Below are positions 23,728 to 31,645 of a stretch of DNA of 64,000 bases, one piece after another. Position numbers and translations under genes: made by a program. Every line of letters starts with the position of its first letter. Position 1 is the first letter of the stretch. The notes beneath the pieces are model-generated. The model was given only the letters and a program-made list of their open reading frames with translations. It ran no database searches and had not been told where the DNA came from. Origin of the DNA: CADBRN01 sp050944685 (GTDB lineage: Bacteria; Bacillota; Clostridia; Lachnospirales; Lachnospiraceae); contig JBMNRP010000008.1 in NCBI GenBank assembly GCA_050944685.1, positions 55,765 to 119,764 of the forward strand, written 5' to 3'.

Positions 23728-25512
23728 GTGAGCGCTGATTCTTATGACCCGAATGAAAAACGCGAATATTCAACGAAGGAACTGCTCCGCCGCTTTGTTC
23801 CATATTACCGGCCGTACATTCCGACTCTTGTGGCAGATCTTCTGTGCGCGGCGCTGACCTGCGGCGCGGAGCTCGTGCTCCCGATGATCATCCGCTATCT
23901 CACGAATACAGCCATAAACAACATTGCACTTCTGTCTGTCCGGATTATTCTGAGACTCGCCCTGCTCTATCTGATACTGCGCGTGGTGGAAACGCTGGCA
24001 GCGTACTACATGGCTTACCAGGGACACGTCATGGGTACGCATATCGAAACCGATCTGCGTCACGACGCGTACCATCATCTGCTGAAGCTTTCGGACACCT
24101 ATTTTAATAATACAAAGGTCGGCCAGATCATGAGCCGCATCACGACCGATCTTTTCGAGGTAACCGAATTCGCGCACCACTGCCCGGAAGAATTTTTCAT
24201 CGCGGGCATCAAAATCATTATTTCATTTATCATTCTGTCCCGGATCAATCTTCCTCTCACCATCCTGACCTTTGCCGTGACACCGTTTATGATCGCGGTC
24301 TGCATGCATGTCCGGAAGCGGATGCGGAACGCGTTCGCAAAACGCCGCTACCAGACGGGCGAGCTGAACGCGCAGATCGAGGACAGCCTGCTCGGTCAGA
24401 AAGTCGTCAAGGCGTTTACGAACGAGGAAAAAGAAGAAGAAAAATTCGCGGAAGGGAATCATCAGTTTTTTCAGATCAAAAAGGAATCCTACCGCTATAT
24501 GGCGGATTTTCAGATCACCGTCCGGATTTTTGAGGCAATCTATTATCTCGTCGTCATCCTCGGTGGCGGACTTCTGCTCGTCTACCAGAAGATCGCCGCG
24601 GGTGATCTGGTTGCCTATGTAATGTACGTCACGACGCTCATCGCAACCGTCCGCCGCATCATCGAATTTACCGAACAATTCGAACAGGGCATGACCGGCA
24701 TCGAACGCTTCACCCAGCTGATGGATGCCGATATTGACATCTTCGACGATCCCGGCGCCGTTCCCCTCGAAAATCCCCGGGGGGACATCGAATTCCGCAA
24801 CGTAAGTTTCGAATATCCCGATGACCACAATAAAGTATTCCGCGGTCTGAATCTGCACATCCGGCCGGGTGAGAAGGTAGCCATCGTCGGTCCGTCCGGA
24901 GGAGGCAAAACCACTCTCTGCAGTCTGATCCCGCGTTTCTACGATGTTTCCGGAGGGGAAATTCTGCTGGACGGTCAGAACATCCGGCACTATACTCTGA
25001 AATCCCTTCGCGGCAGTATCGGAATGGTCCAGCAGGATGTCTATCTCTTTTCGGGAACAGTCTGGGAAAATATCGCCTACGGAAAACCGGGCGCCACAAG
25101 AGAAGAAGTAGAGCTCGCCGCAAAAAGAGCGGGCGCGGATTCCTTTGTCCGCAATCTGAAAGACGGCTATGACACCTACATCGGTGAGCGGGGCGTGAAG
25201 CTTTCCGGCGGTCAGAAGCAGCGTCTCTCGATCGCCCGGGTCTTTCTCAAAAATCCTCCGATCATCATACTGGACGAGGCCACAAGCGCGCTCGACAATG
25301 AGAGCGAATACGAAGTCGCAAAATCCCTCTCCTCTCTCTCAATCGGAAGAACAACCATTACCATCGCTCACCGTCTGAGCAGCATTGTCCATTCCGACCG
25401 AATCCTGGTTCTCACCGAGAGCGGGATCACGGAGGAGGGAACCCATACGGCCCTCATGGAGAAAAAAGGACTTTACTATCAGTTTTACACCCGATCCAGT
25501 GAAATCCGGTGA
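23728..25512 (+). CDS. Homodimeric-type ABC exporter (MsbA-like)
   Basis: GTG at 23728 with AAAGGAGG upstream gives 594 residues. Residues about 30-320 form a six-helix exporter domain. The nucleotide-binding domain has Walker A GPSGGGKTT, Q-loop VQQDVYLF, signature LSGGQKQR, Walker B IIILDEATSALD and switch His in IAHRLSS. All catalytic motifs are intact, so it can work as a homodimer, unlike the heterodimer pair at 54.5-58.6 kb. The substrate is unknown (lipid, peptide or drug). No regulator is adjacent. Confidence 0.92.
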   Translation: MSADSYDPNEKREYSTKELLRRFVPYYRPYIPTLVADLLCAALTCGAELVLPMIIRYLTNTAINNIALLSVRIILRLALLYLILRVVETLAAYYMAYQGHVMGTHIETDLRHDAYHHLLKLSDTYFNNTKVGQIMSRITTDLFEVTEFAHHCPEEFFIAGIKIIISFIILSRINLPLTILTFAVTPFMIAVCMHVRKRMRNAFAKRRYQTGELNAQIEDSLLGQKVVKAFTNEEKEEEKFAEGNHQFFQIKKESYRYMADFQITVRIFEAIYYLVVILGGGLLLVYQKIAAGDLVAYVMYVTTLIATVRRIIEFTEQFEQGMTGIERFTQLMDADIDIFDDPGAVPLENPRGDIEFRNVSFEYPDDHNKVFRGLNLHIRPGEKVAIVGPSGGGKTTLCSLIPRFYDVSGGEILLDGQNIRHYTLKSLRGSIGMVQQDVYLFSGTVWENIAYGKPGATREEVELAAKRAGADSFVRNLKDGYDTYIGERGVKLSGGQKQRLSIARVFLKNPPIIILDEATSALDNESEYEVAKSLSSLSIGRTTITIAHRLSSIVHSDRILVLTESGITEEGTHTALMEKKGLYYQFYTRSSEIR

Positions 25513-25623
25513 AATTCCCGTACTCATCCGCAGACTGAAAAACTGCGGAGTTCCGGTTGGTACAATTTTCAGCTCTGAAGATTAACTCAACGCGGCAGCG
25601 CAGGCCTGGAAGGAAATGATTTC

Positions 25624-28152
25624 ATGAAATATTTCGGACGTTTTTATCTCGACAACGAAAAAGACATGATCGTGAATCTGTATAGTGATGACGCGGACCG
25701 GCTTTTCTACGAGCTCACCACGCCGAATCACCACACCGGCAATCTGATCCGCAATTTTGCCGCAGTCTGCCATCTTCCCCTTTCCACGGACAAAAACGGT
25801 CTGCAGGTTATCAAAGGCGAGGTGCCCGCCTATATCGACGGGGAAAACCGGGACGTCTTCATCCTCCGTCTCGGGAACACAAAAGTGGCCAATATCTGGC
25901 CGGATGGCCGGATCGAACAGAAGGCCTCTGTCCCGGCGATCGCAAAGACGCTGATGAGTCAGACGAAGGATTACCGGTACGGCGAAGAAAAGACGATCTT
26001 CAAGACGTACATCCTCAGAGAATATAAATTCCGGAGCGATCTCCACACGCACATGAACGGAAATCTTTCCCCGGATATTCTGATCGCTCTCGGCATCGCG
26101 CACCAGATCCGCTACCCGCTTTATTATGTGAGGAAGCTCGGTCTCGTCCTCTCCAAACGGCAGGAGCGGGAAATGACGGCACAGCGGGAAAAAGTCGCCC
26201 GCCAGTTTTCGGATTCCAGTCTGTCCGGCAAATATCTCGCGCGGAAAATCAACGACAACACCTTTATCAATTTCGCGGATCTGATTCTCGGAAACATTTC
26301 GAACGCAGCGGACAACATCGTGAAAATCCGCATTTCTCTCTGCGTTCTGAAGGACGGCCAGGCAGTATTTACCAATCTGGAAAAGGTATACCTGTACCGG
26401 TACGTCTTCTGCAAGGGAACGGAATCGGAAAAGAAAATCGAGCTGAAGAACATCGAAAAAATTCCGGACGAAGATGTAAAAGAGGCTCTGCTCCGAATGC
26501 TGGAGGACCGGAAGAACCCGGACTACTGGCAGAATTCCATTTTCCAGGACAAACTTCTCTGGATCGCACGGCAGTACCGCCGCCAGGGCATCACCTACGT
26601 GGAAATTTCCGATACGACGCTCGTCAAAAAATACGACTCTCTGCGTATGCTGACCGAGGTCCATGAGGTAATGCCTGCCATCTTCCGGGAAACCGGTGTC
26701 ATGATCCGTTTTCTCGCGGCCATGCGCCGGATTCCTCTCACCATTGTGAAAGACCGGAAGACGCCGGAAAATTATCTGGAGCAGAATCTCGCCGTTTTGA
26801 AAGCAGTCTCCCTCGATCCGTACGTGGCAGGGTCCGATTTTGTCGGGGAAGAAATCAACAGCATCGGGGATCTGCAACCGGTAATCCAGGAAGTCGTCCG
26901 GATTGCTGAGGAACATCCCGACTTCGTCATCCGCATTCACGCGGGAGAAAATGACAGTCTGCGTGAAAATGTCGCGGACAGCATCACATGCGTAAAGAAA
27001 GCGCTCCGTCCGGGCCAGACGATGCCGCGCATGCGGATCGGCCACGGTCTGTACACCAGCAGCCTGAAAACCGCAAAAGGGCGGAAGCTCCTCCGGGATA
27101 TCCGGGAGTCCGGCGCAGTTCTTGAATTCCAGCTCACATCCAATGTCCGTCTGAACAACCTGAACTCCCTCGAAAACCACCCGCTGCACGAATACCTGAA
27201 GGCGGGAATCCCCTGTGTACAGGGAACGGACGGAGCCGCGCTCTATGGAACGAATTCGATCGACGAACAGCTCTCCCTCGAAAAACTCCTCGGGCTCTCC
27301 GCGAGAGAACTTCGCTCCATGAAAAAAGCGGAAGAAAACGTGATCACGGATTCCATGAAAATCTTCCGGAAAAAATCGTACGCGTTCCGAAAGCTCCTCG
27401 CCGGCCGGACAATCACGGATTATCTCCTCACCGAGATGGAAAAAAATGATCAGGAAAAAATCCGCCTCGGCCGTTCCCGGAAGGCAGACGCCAATACAGA
27501 GCTCGCCCCGATGATCCGCGAACTCCCGTGGGACGCTATGCCGGTCATCGTCGCCGGCGGAAGCTTCAACACCGCGAAGCGGACCACCCGCGTTTCCGAA
27601 GAGGGAATCCGCCAGCTGGAATCGCTGATGAACACGCTCTCTCCGGAGGAAGCGTTCTTTGTCATCGGATACCGGATGAGCGGCTACGAAAAATATCTTC
27701 TCGACCACAACCAGAAGGGATTCCGGATCTTCTGCTTCGTCCCCTCCAGAGTGACAGCCGCGGAGGAAAAGCGGATCTGCGAATCCCGCGTCACGGTCCG
27801 CGTCTCCACAGAGAGCGAAGGCATGGGAATCTACAAAAGCTTCAACTATGAGATCTTTGAGCGCCGCCCCTCGATCGTCATCTGCTTTGACGGAAATTCC
27901 GCGGCGGAAAACCTGATCCAGGAAGCGAAAAACGGCAAGGGCCGCGCCGCGATTTTCGTCTGGGACAGAGCCTCCAGCCTCCGGAAAAAAGCACAGTCCC
28001 TGAAGGGATACGTGCGCTTTTTCGGAAACGGTGCGCCGCTCTCCGAAGAGATCCGGAAAATGAAATCCGCTCTGTTTGCGCCGGAGGGCGTCGATACGAC
28101 AGACTGGTACCAGACACACCGGGAAGGAACCGTATCGCATGAAGAATCATGA
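25624..28152 (+). CDS. Adenosine deaminase domain fused to SLOG-like Rossmann domain
   Basis: The 842-residue protein has an N-terminal extension (about 1-130), an adenosine/AMP deaminase TIM-barrel (about 135-620) and a C-terminal Rossmann-type domain (about 636-842). Deaminase motifs are in place: HTH (His141/His143), HAGE (His439, Glu442), RIGHG (His474), TSN (505-507) and Asp536. The usual TDDP is here TDGA, so the second Asp, which contacts the purine ring in classical ADA, is Gly537. The C-terminal domain (VIVAGGSFN; ESEGMGIYKSFNYEIFERRP) resembles SLOG/DprA-like nucleotide-binding folds. This size and fusion are unlike housekeeping ADA (about 340 residues). The deaminase fold is firm; nucleotide sensing or defence is inference. 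Confidence 0.85.
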   Translation: MKYFGRFYLDNEKDMIVNLYSDDADRLFYELTTPNHHTGNLIRNFAAVCHLPLSTDKNGLQVIKGEVPAYIDGENRDVFILRLGNTKVANIWPDGRIEQKASVPAIAKTLMSQTKDYRYGEEKTIFKTYILREYKFRSDLHTHMNGNLSPDILIALGIAHQIRYPLYYVRKLGLVLSKRQEREMTAQREKVARQFSDSSLSGKYLARKINDNTFINFADLILGNISNAADNIVKIRISLCVLKDGQAVFTNLEKVYLYRYVFCKGTESEKKIELKNIEKIPDEDVKEALLRMLEDRKNPDYWQNSIFQDKLLWIARQYRRQGITYVEISDTTLVKKYDSLRMLTEVHEVMPAIFRETGVMIRFLAAMRRIPLTIVKDRKTPENYLEQNLAVLKAVSLDPYVAGSDFVGEEINSIGDLQPVIQEVVRIAEEHPDFVIRIHAGENDSLRENVADSITCVKKALRPGQTMPRMRIGHGLYTSSLKTAKGRKLLRDIRESGAVLEFQLTSNVRLNNLNSLENHPLHEYLKAGIPCVQGTDGAALYGTNSIDEQLSLEKLLGLSARELRSMKKAEENVITDSMKIFRKKSYAFRKLLAGRTITDYLLTEMEKNDQEKIRLGRSRKADANTELAPMIRELPWDAMPVIVAGGSFNTAKRTTRVSEEGIRQLESLMNTLSPEEAFFVIGYRMSGYEKYLLDHNQKGFRIFCFVPSRVTAAEEKRICESRVTVRVSTESEGMGIYKSFNYEIFERRPSIVICFDGNSAAENLIQEAKNGKGRAAIFVWDRASSLRKKAQSLKGYVRFFGNGAPLSEEIRKMKSALFAPEGVDTTDWYQTHREGTVSHEES

Positions 28153-28266
28153 CAGGTCCCTCGCCTGCTTTTTTCTGTTTCTGAGGTTGATTTAAGGTTT
28201 CCGTTCTATACTTTTCTCATCATCAGAAACAGCCGATTCCAGACGGAGTCAGAAAGGAGCGGGCAT

Positions 28267-28458
28267 ATGTCGAAACAGAATACCATCCGAAAACAGGAAC
28301 AAAACCAGCTGATTGAACTTTGCGCGGCAACCTATTTCAATCTGAAAGGATGTATGCCGGACGCATTCACACTCTGTGAGATGCTTGGAAATGAATACAC
28401 AGCCGAAGTCATCCGCTACCTCGGAGGCGCATCCCTCTCAAACGCGGGCGTGGCATAA
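28267..28458 (+). CDS. Small hypothetical protein (63 aa)
   Basis: ATG at 28267 is preceded by AGAAAGGAGCGG at good spacing, encoding 63 residues without membrane segments. The sequence is N/Q-rich at the start, then helical with two cysteines (LIELCAATYFNLKGCMPDAF; TLCEMLGNEYTAEVIRYL). I do not recognise it. It lies between the deaminase fusion and the HD-domain gene on the same strand. The good ribosome binding site is the main support for it being real. Confidence 0.55.
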   Translation: MSKQNTIRKQEQNQLIELCAATYFNLKGCMPDAFTLCEMLGNEYTAEVIRYLGGASLSNAGVA

Positions 28459-28474
28459 ATTTTTCCGGATGTGA

Positions 28475-28480
28475 TATAAT
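28475..28480 (+). promoter_or_regulatory. Extended -10 promoter for the HD gene
   Basis: TGA-TATAAT is a perfect -10 hexamer with the TGn extension, about 65 nt before the HD-domain start codon. No -35 consensus is apparent. Confidence 0.55.
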
Positions 28481-28546
28481 ATTGAGCAGTGTGTATCACA
28501 AAAATGACCGAGAACATAGTGCATGTGGAATAACAGGAGCTTTAAC

Positions 28547-29341
28547 ATGGTGATAAACCGGGAAAAAGTGCAGTCGGCTTATGAAGCGTATACCTCTTCC
28601 TACAATTGCAGCGATATAAAATACCGGCTGAAGAAGGAGCATACATACCGCGTGGCAAATCTCTGCGAGAAGATCGCGCGAAGCCTTCATCCGGGCACAG
28701 AGGATGTGAATCTCGCGTGGCTGCTCGGAATTCTGCATGATCTGGGACGTTTTGAACAGATACGCCGGTATGGAACCTTTGATGATATGCATTCCGTCAA
28801 CCACGCGGCGCTCAGCGCCGATCTGCTGTTCAAGGACGGTCTGATCAAAGATTATCTCGGAAATATCTCCGGGCAGAATCCGGATTTTCGGCTCATTGAA
28901 AAAGCAATCCGGCTGCACAATGTATATATGCTGCCGTCCGGCCTTTCAGACCGGGAGAGAATGTTCTGCCAGATCCTGCGGGATGCCGACAAGATCGATA
29001 TTCTGAAGGTAAACTGCGATATCCCCTTAACCGATATCTACAACACGCCGGAAGAAGAATTCCGCCGGAGCGCCATCTCTCCGAAGGTACTCGAGGAGGC
29101 ATTGTCCTGCCGCAACGTGGACCGAAACCACGCAGAATCCACGATCGATCATCTGATCATTCATATCTGTCTGCCGTATGGCCTGGTTTACAAAGAAAGC
29201 ATAAGGCTTGTAAAAGAGCAGGGGTATCTTGAGAAAACACTTTCCTTCCGGAGCGACAACCCGTCCACCCGCAGGGACATGGAAAAAATCCGGGATTGCA
29301 TGCACCGCTATATCGAAAAACGGCTGCAGTCAGACCCGTAA
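28547..29341 (+). CDS. HD-domain phosphohydrolase
   Basis: ATG at 28547 with CAGGAGC upstream gives 264 residues. The HD metal site is HTYRVANLCEKIA (first His), then LGILHDLGRFEQIRRYGTF (HD pair) and HAALSADLLF, with a later Asp in RDADKIDILK. These residues bind two divalent metals and hydrolyse phosphomonoesters or nucleotide phosphates. Substrate is unknown. Being near the deaminase-SLOG gene, a nucleotide substrate is an attractive but unproven idea. It is convergent with the GNAT gene. Confidence 0.88.
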   Translation: MVINREKVQSAYEAYTSSYNCSDIKYRLKKEHTYRVANLCEKIARSLHPGTEDVNLAWLLGILHDLGRFEQIRRYGTFDDMHSVNHAALSADLLFKDGLIKDYLGNISGQNPDFRLIEKAIRLHNVYMLPSGLSDRERMFCQILRDADKIDILKVNCDIPLTDIYNTPEEEFRRSAISPKVLEEALSCRNVDRNHAESTIDHLIIHICLPYGLVYKESIRLVKEQGYLEKTLSFRSDNPSTRRDMEKIRDCMHRYIEKRLQSDP

Positions 29342-29356
29342 CGTGGAAGCTTTCGT

Positions 29357-29866
29357 TCATGGCTCCCCGGATCCATTCTTTTGTGCTTCCGTTCCCGATC
29401 CATTGCCCATCTCCATCTGGAAAGCGATATCCGCCCGTTCAAACGGGAACTGCTTTTTGTCAACGGGGATCTCCCGAAAGCCGAACTTCCGATAAAGATG
29501 AACTGCGTGCGTACATTTTCTATTGGAGACAATCAGAATTCTCTGTACGTTTTTCTCCCGGGCGTATTCGATACAGGCCCGAAGGCAGGCACTCCCGGCT
29601 CCTGTGCCGGTATACATGCCTCTTGCCGCCAGCTTCATGATCTCCCACTCTCCGTCCTCGCGAGGCGCAATCATGGCAACCGCCATTGCCTTGTCATTAT
29701 CATCTACAGCAACAAAGATCTGCCCTCCCCTGTTCAGATAGGCATCTATGTTATCAAATTCCCTGTCATCCTGTTCCTCTACCTTATGGAACATCTCGGA
29801 AATCCACGCCTTGTTCATATCAATAAAATCCTGACGATATTTTTCTTCAAACGGAATTACTCGCAT
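29357..29866 (-). CDS. GNAT-family N-acetyltransferase
   Basis: The 169-residue protein shows the GNAT acetyl-CoA site: IMKLAARGMYTGTGAGSACL corresponds to the R/Q-x-x-G-x-G/A pyrophosphate loop, and HAVHLYRKFGF is motif B. ATG at 29866 lies inside the 3' end of the upstream MarR gene (10 bp overlap), so both are one operon. The substrate is unknown. MarR-GNAT pairs occur both as fusions and as adjacent genes. Confidence 0.88.
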   Translation of the reverse strand: MRVIPFEEKYRQDFIDMNKAWISEMFHKVEEQDDREFDNIDAYLNRGGQIFVAVDDNDKAMAVAMIAPREDGEWEIMKLAARGMYTGTGAGSACLRACIEYAREKNVQRILIVSNRKCTHAVHLYRKFGFREIPVDKKQFPFERADIAFQMEMGNGSGTEAQKNGSGEP

Positions 29867-30303
29867 GATCCGCCTTCCTCTCTTCTGGTTAACAGGTTTG
29901 TGATTACGTCAAAAGCATTTCTCAGTTCCGCTTCTTCTTCGGGGCTTAATGGTCCGATAATTCTTTGGATATCGGCATCTGATTTCCGAATAAATTCCTC
30001 CGTTCTCTTCTTCCCCCTGGCCGTCAGATACAGACACCGGCAGCGTCTGTCCCGTTCAGACGGCCTCCGTTCGATATATCCTTTTTTCACATATCCGTTG
30101 ATGATGCGGGACAGATAGCTTTTGTCAATTTTCATCTTTTCCGCAATATGAGCGGCATGGCAGCCTTCTTTCTCGTATATTTCGAACATTACCCTAGCTT
30201 CTGTAGCGGAATATTCTGATCCCAGGTAATGAACTCCGAGAAGATTCATCGCCGGCAGATAAAACCGGTTGAAGGAACGAATCCTCTGTACAATATCCGA
30301 CAT
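29857..30303 (-). CDS. MarR-family regulator
   Basis: ATG at 30303, 7 nt after GAGGTG, gives 148 residues; a GTG two codons upstream is less likely. The winged helix reads AAHIAEKMKIDKSYLSRIIN (helix-turn-helix) then YIERRPSERDRRCRCLYLT (wing). Cysteines near the wing and at the C-terminus could allow redox sensing. It is divergent from a flavodoxin-type reductase gene, and two palindromes fill the shared intergenic region, so it probably represses both directions. Confidence 0.9.
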   Translation of the reverse strand: MSDIVQRIRSFNRFYLPAMNLLGVHYLGSEYSATEARVMFEIYEKEGCHAAHIAEKMKIDKSYLSRIINGYVKKGYIERRPSERDRRCRCLYLTARGKKRTEEFIRKSDADIQRIIGPLSPEEEAELRNAFDVITNLLTRREEGGSCE

Positions 30304-30350
30304 TCTCACACCTCACTTTATTCTTATGCGTCATAGTCCGGAAAATATTA

Positions 30351-30404
30351 GTTGATAAAATCAACCAATAAGATCTTACTCAATATAGTGGACAATGTCA
30401 ACTA
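30351..30404. promoter_or_regulatory. Two MarR-type operators
   Basis: GTTGAT-AAA-ATCAAC (30351-30365) is a perfect palindrome, and TAGTGGACA-A-TGTCAACTA (30386-30404) is a near-perfect one with one mismatch. Both contain the GTTGA/TCAAC half-site and lie between the MarR gene and the reductase gene, where a repressor would control both promoters. Confidence 0.65.
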
Positions 30405-30534
30405 TTAATTTTTTTCTCCATCTTGCTTTCCTTTTGGATAGTATCTTTCAATATTGTGCGTTCTTTCTTTATCTTCTTTTTTGTACTAAAATATACACAT
30501 ACTGAAGTTAATGCAATACGAGGAGGGACTTATC

Positions 30535-31191
30535 TTGAAGGTATTACTTGTAAATGGAAGCAGCCATCCGAAAGGAACGACCATGAAGGCACTAAATGAA
30601 ATGATTCAGGTTTTCGAAGACGCCGGCGTGGAAACCGAAGTGATTCAGCTTGGCGGAAAGCCTGTTGCGGACTGCCTTCAGTGCAATGTCTGCCAGAAAA
30701 CCGGAAAATGCGTATTCAAAGATGACGGCGTCAATGATTTCGTTGAGAAAGCTTATAATGCAGACGGATTTGTATTCGCGTCTCCGACCTATTTCGCGCA
30801 TCCGAGCGGAAGACTGCTTTCCTTCCTGGATCGCGCTTTCTACAGCAACGGCAAAGATGAAGTTTATGATGCATTCAAATTTAAACCCGGTGCTGCAGTC
30901 GTAACAGCCCGCAGAGGCGGAACCTCCACCTCCTATGATGTAATCAATAAGTATTTTGGCATTGCGCAGATGCCGATTGTTACCTCTACCTATTGGAACA
31001 ATGTCCACGGACTCACGGCAGAGGATGCCGTTCAGGATGAAGAGGGACTTCAGGTTCTGAGAAACCTCGCGAGAAATATGATCTGGATGATGCAGGCATC
31101 CGCAGCTGCCAGAGAAGCCGGTATCGGACTTCCGAAAACCGAGAGCGAAGCGGTGACCAATTTTATCCGGCGAAATGATAATTTACGATAA
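30535..31191 (+). CDS. Flavodoxin-family NAD(P)H reductase
   Basis: TTG at 30535, placed 8 nt after GAGGAGG, gives 218 residues; an ATG at 30511 lies before the binding site and is rejected. The FMN-binding start VLLVNGSSHPKGTTMKAL and CLQCNVCQKTGKCVFKDD, then FASPTYFAHPSGRLLSFLDR, identify an iron-sulfur-flavoprotein-like or NADPH:FMN reductase (WrbA/MdaB-like fold). It probably reduces quinones or other electrophiles and is likely repressed by the divergent MarR protein. Confidence 0.88.
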   Translation: MKVLLVNGSSHPKGTTMKALNEMIQVFEDAGVETEVIQLGGKPVADCLQCNVCQKTGKCVFKDDGVNDFVEKAYNADGFVFASPTYFAHPSGRLLSFLDRAFYSNGKDEVYDAFKFKPGAAVVTARRGGTSTSYDVINKYFGIAQMPIVTSTYWNNVHGLTAEDAVQDEEGLQVLRNLARNMIWMMQASAAAREAGIGLPKTESEAVTNFIRRNDNLR

Positions 31192-31223
31192 ACAGATCGA
31201 ATAGAAGTGTCATGAGGTGCCAT

Positions 31224-31643
31224 ATGGAATACAAATGCAAGGTGACCGTAATTGATAAGAAATTATTCCCCGAGCTGCAACAGCAGTACTGTGCTGTTCC
31301 AGACAGCGGCAAGTGCCCTTGCTATAACGTCGGCGATGAATTTATTTTCACCAGAAATGACGAGGCGGATGATTTCTGGCATATGGGAGCGGGCACGCTG
31401 GTCAAATCCGGAAAGCCAGACGAAGGCTGTCTTCAGTCGCCCGGGACGAAGCATTGCGGAGAAACCGGAACCCCTTTCTGTTCGGAAGCATGGGACGCCA
31501 TCAGCAGATATATTTATACAGCATTGCAGGGCGGGGCAATTATGCATGGATGGACGAATGATGATCACGTAATGATCGCCTGCTGCAATGACGGCACGAG
31601 ACCGGTTATTTTTAAAATTGAGCGATTGGATATTGATGAATAA
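31224..31643 (+). CDS. TIGR04076 family protein
   Basis: ATG at 31224 with GAGGTG upstream gives 139 residues. The layout YKCKVTVIDKKLFPEL at the start, CSEAWDAISRYIYTALQGG in the middle and VMIACCNDGTRPVIFKIER at the end matches the small TIGR04076 family of Clostridia, rich in conserved cysteines. Its function is unknown; the cysteines suggest metal or redox chemistry. It follows the flavodoxin-type gene by about 30 nt and is probably cotranscribed. Confidence 0.8.
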   Translation: MEYKCKVTVIDKKLFPELQQQYCAVPDSGKCPCYNVGDEFIFTRNDEADDFWHMGAGTLVKSGKPDEGCLQSPGTKHCGETGTPFCSEAWDAISRYIYTALQGGAIMHGWTNDDHVMIACCNDGTRPVIFKIERLDIDE

Positions 31644-31645
31644 GC

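Noticed and set aside
25582..28140. Antisense ORF of about 850 codons opposite the deaminase fusion
   Set aside because: It mirrors the plus-strand gene, has no ribosome binding site and its translation is rich in improbable H/R/F composition with no domain.
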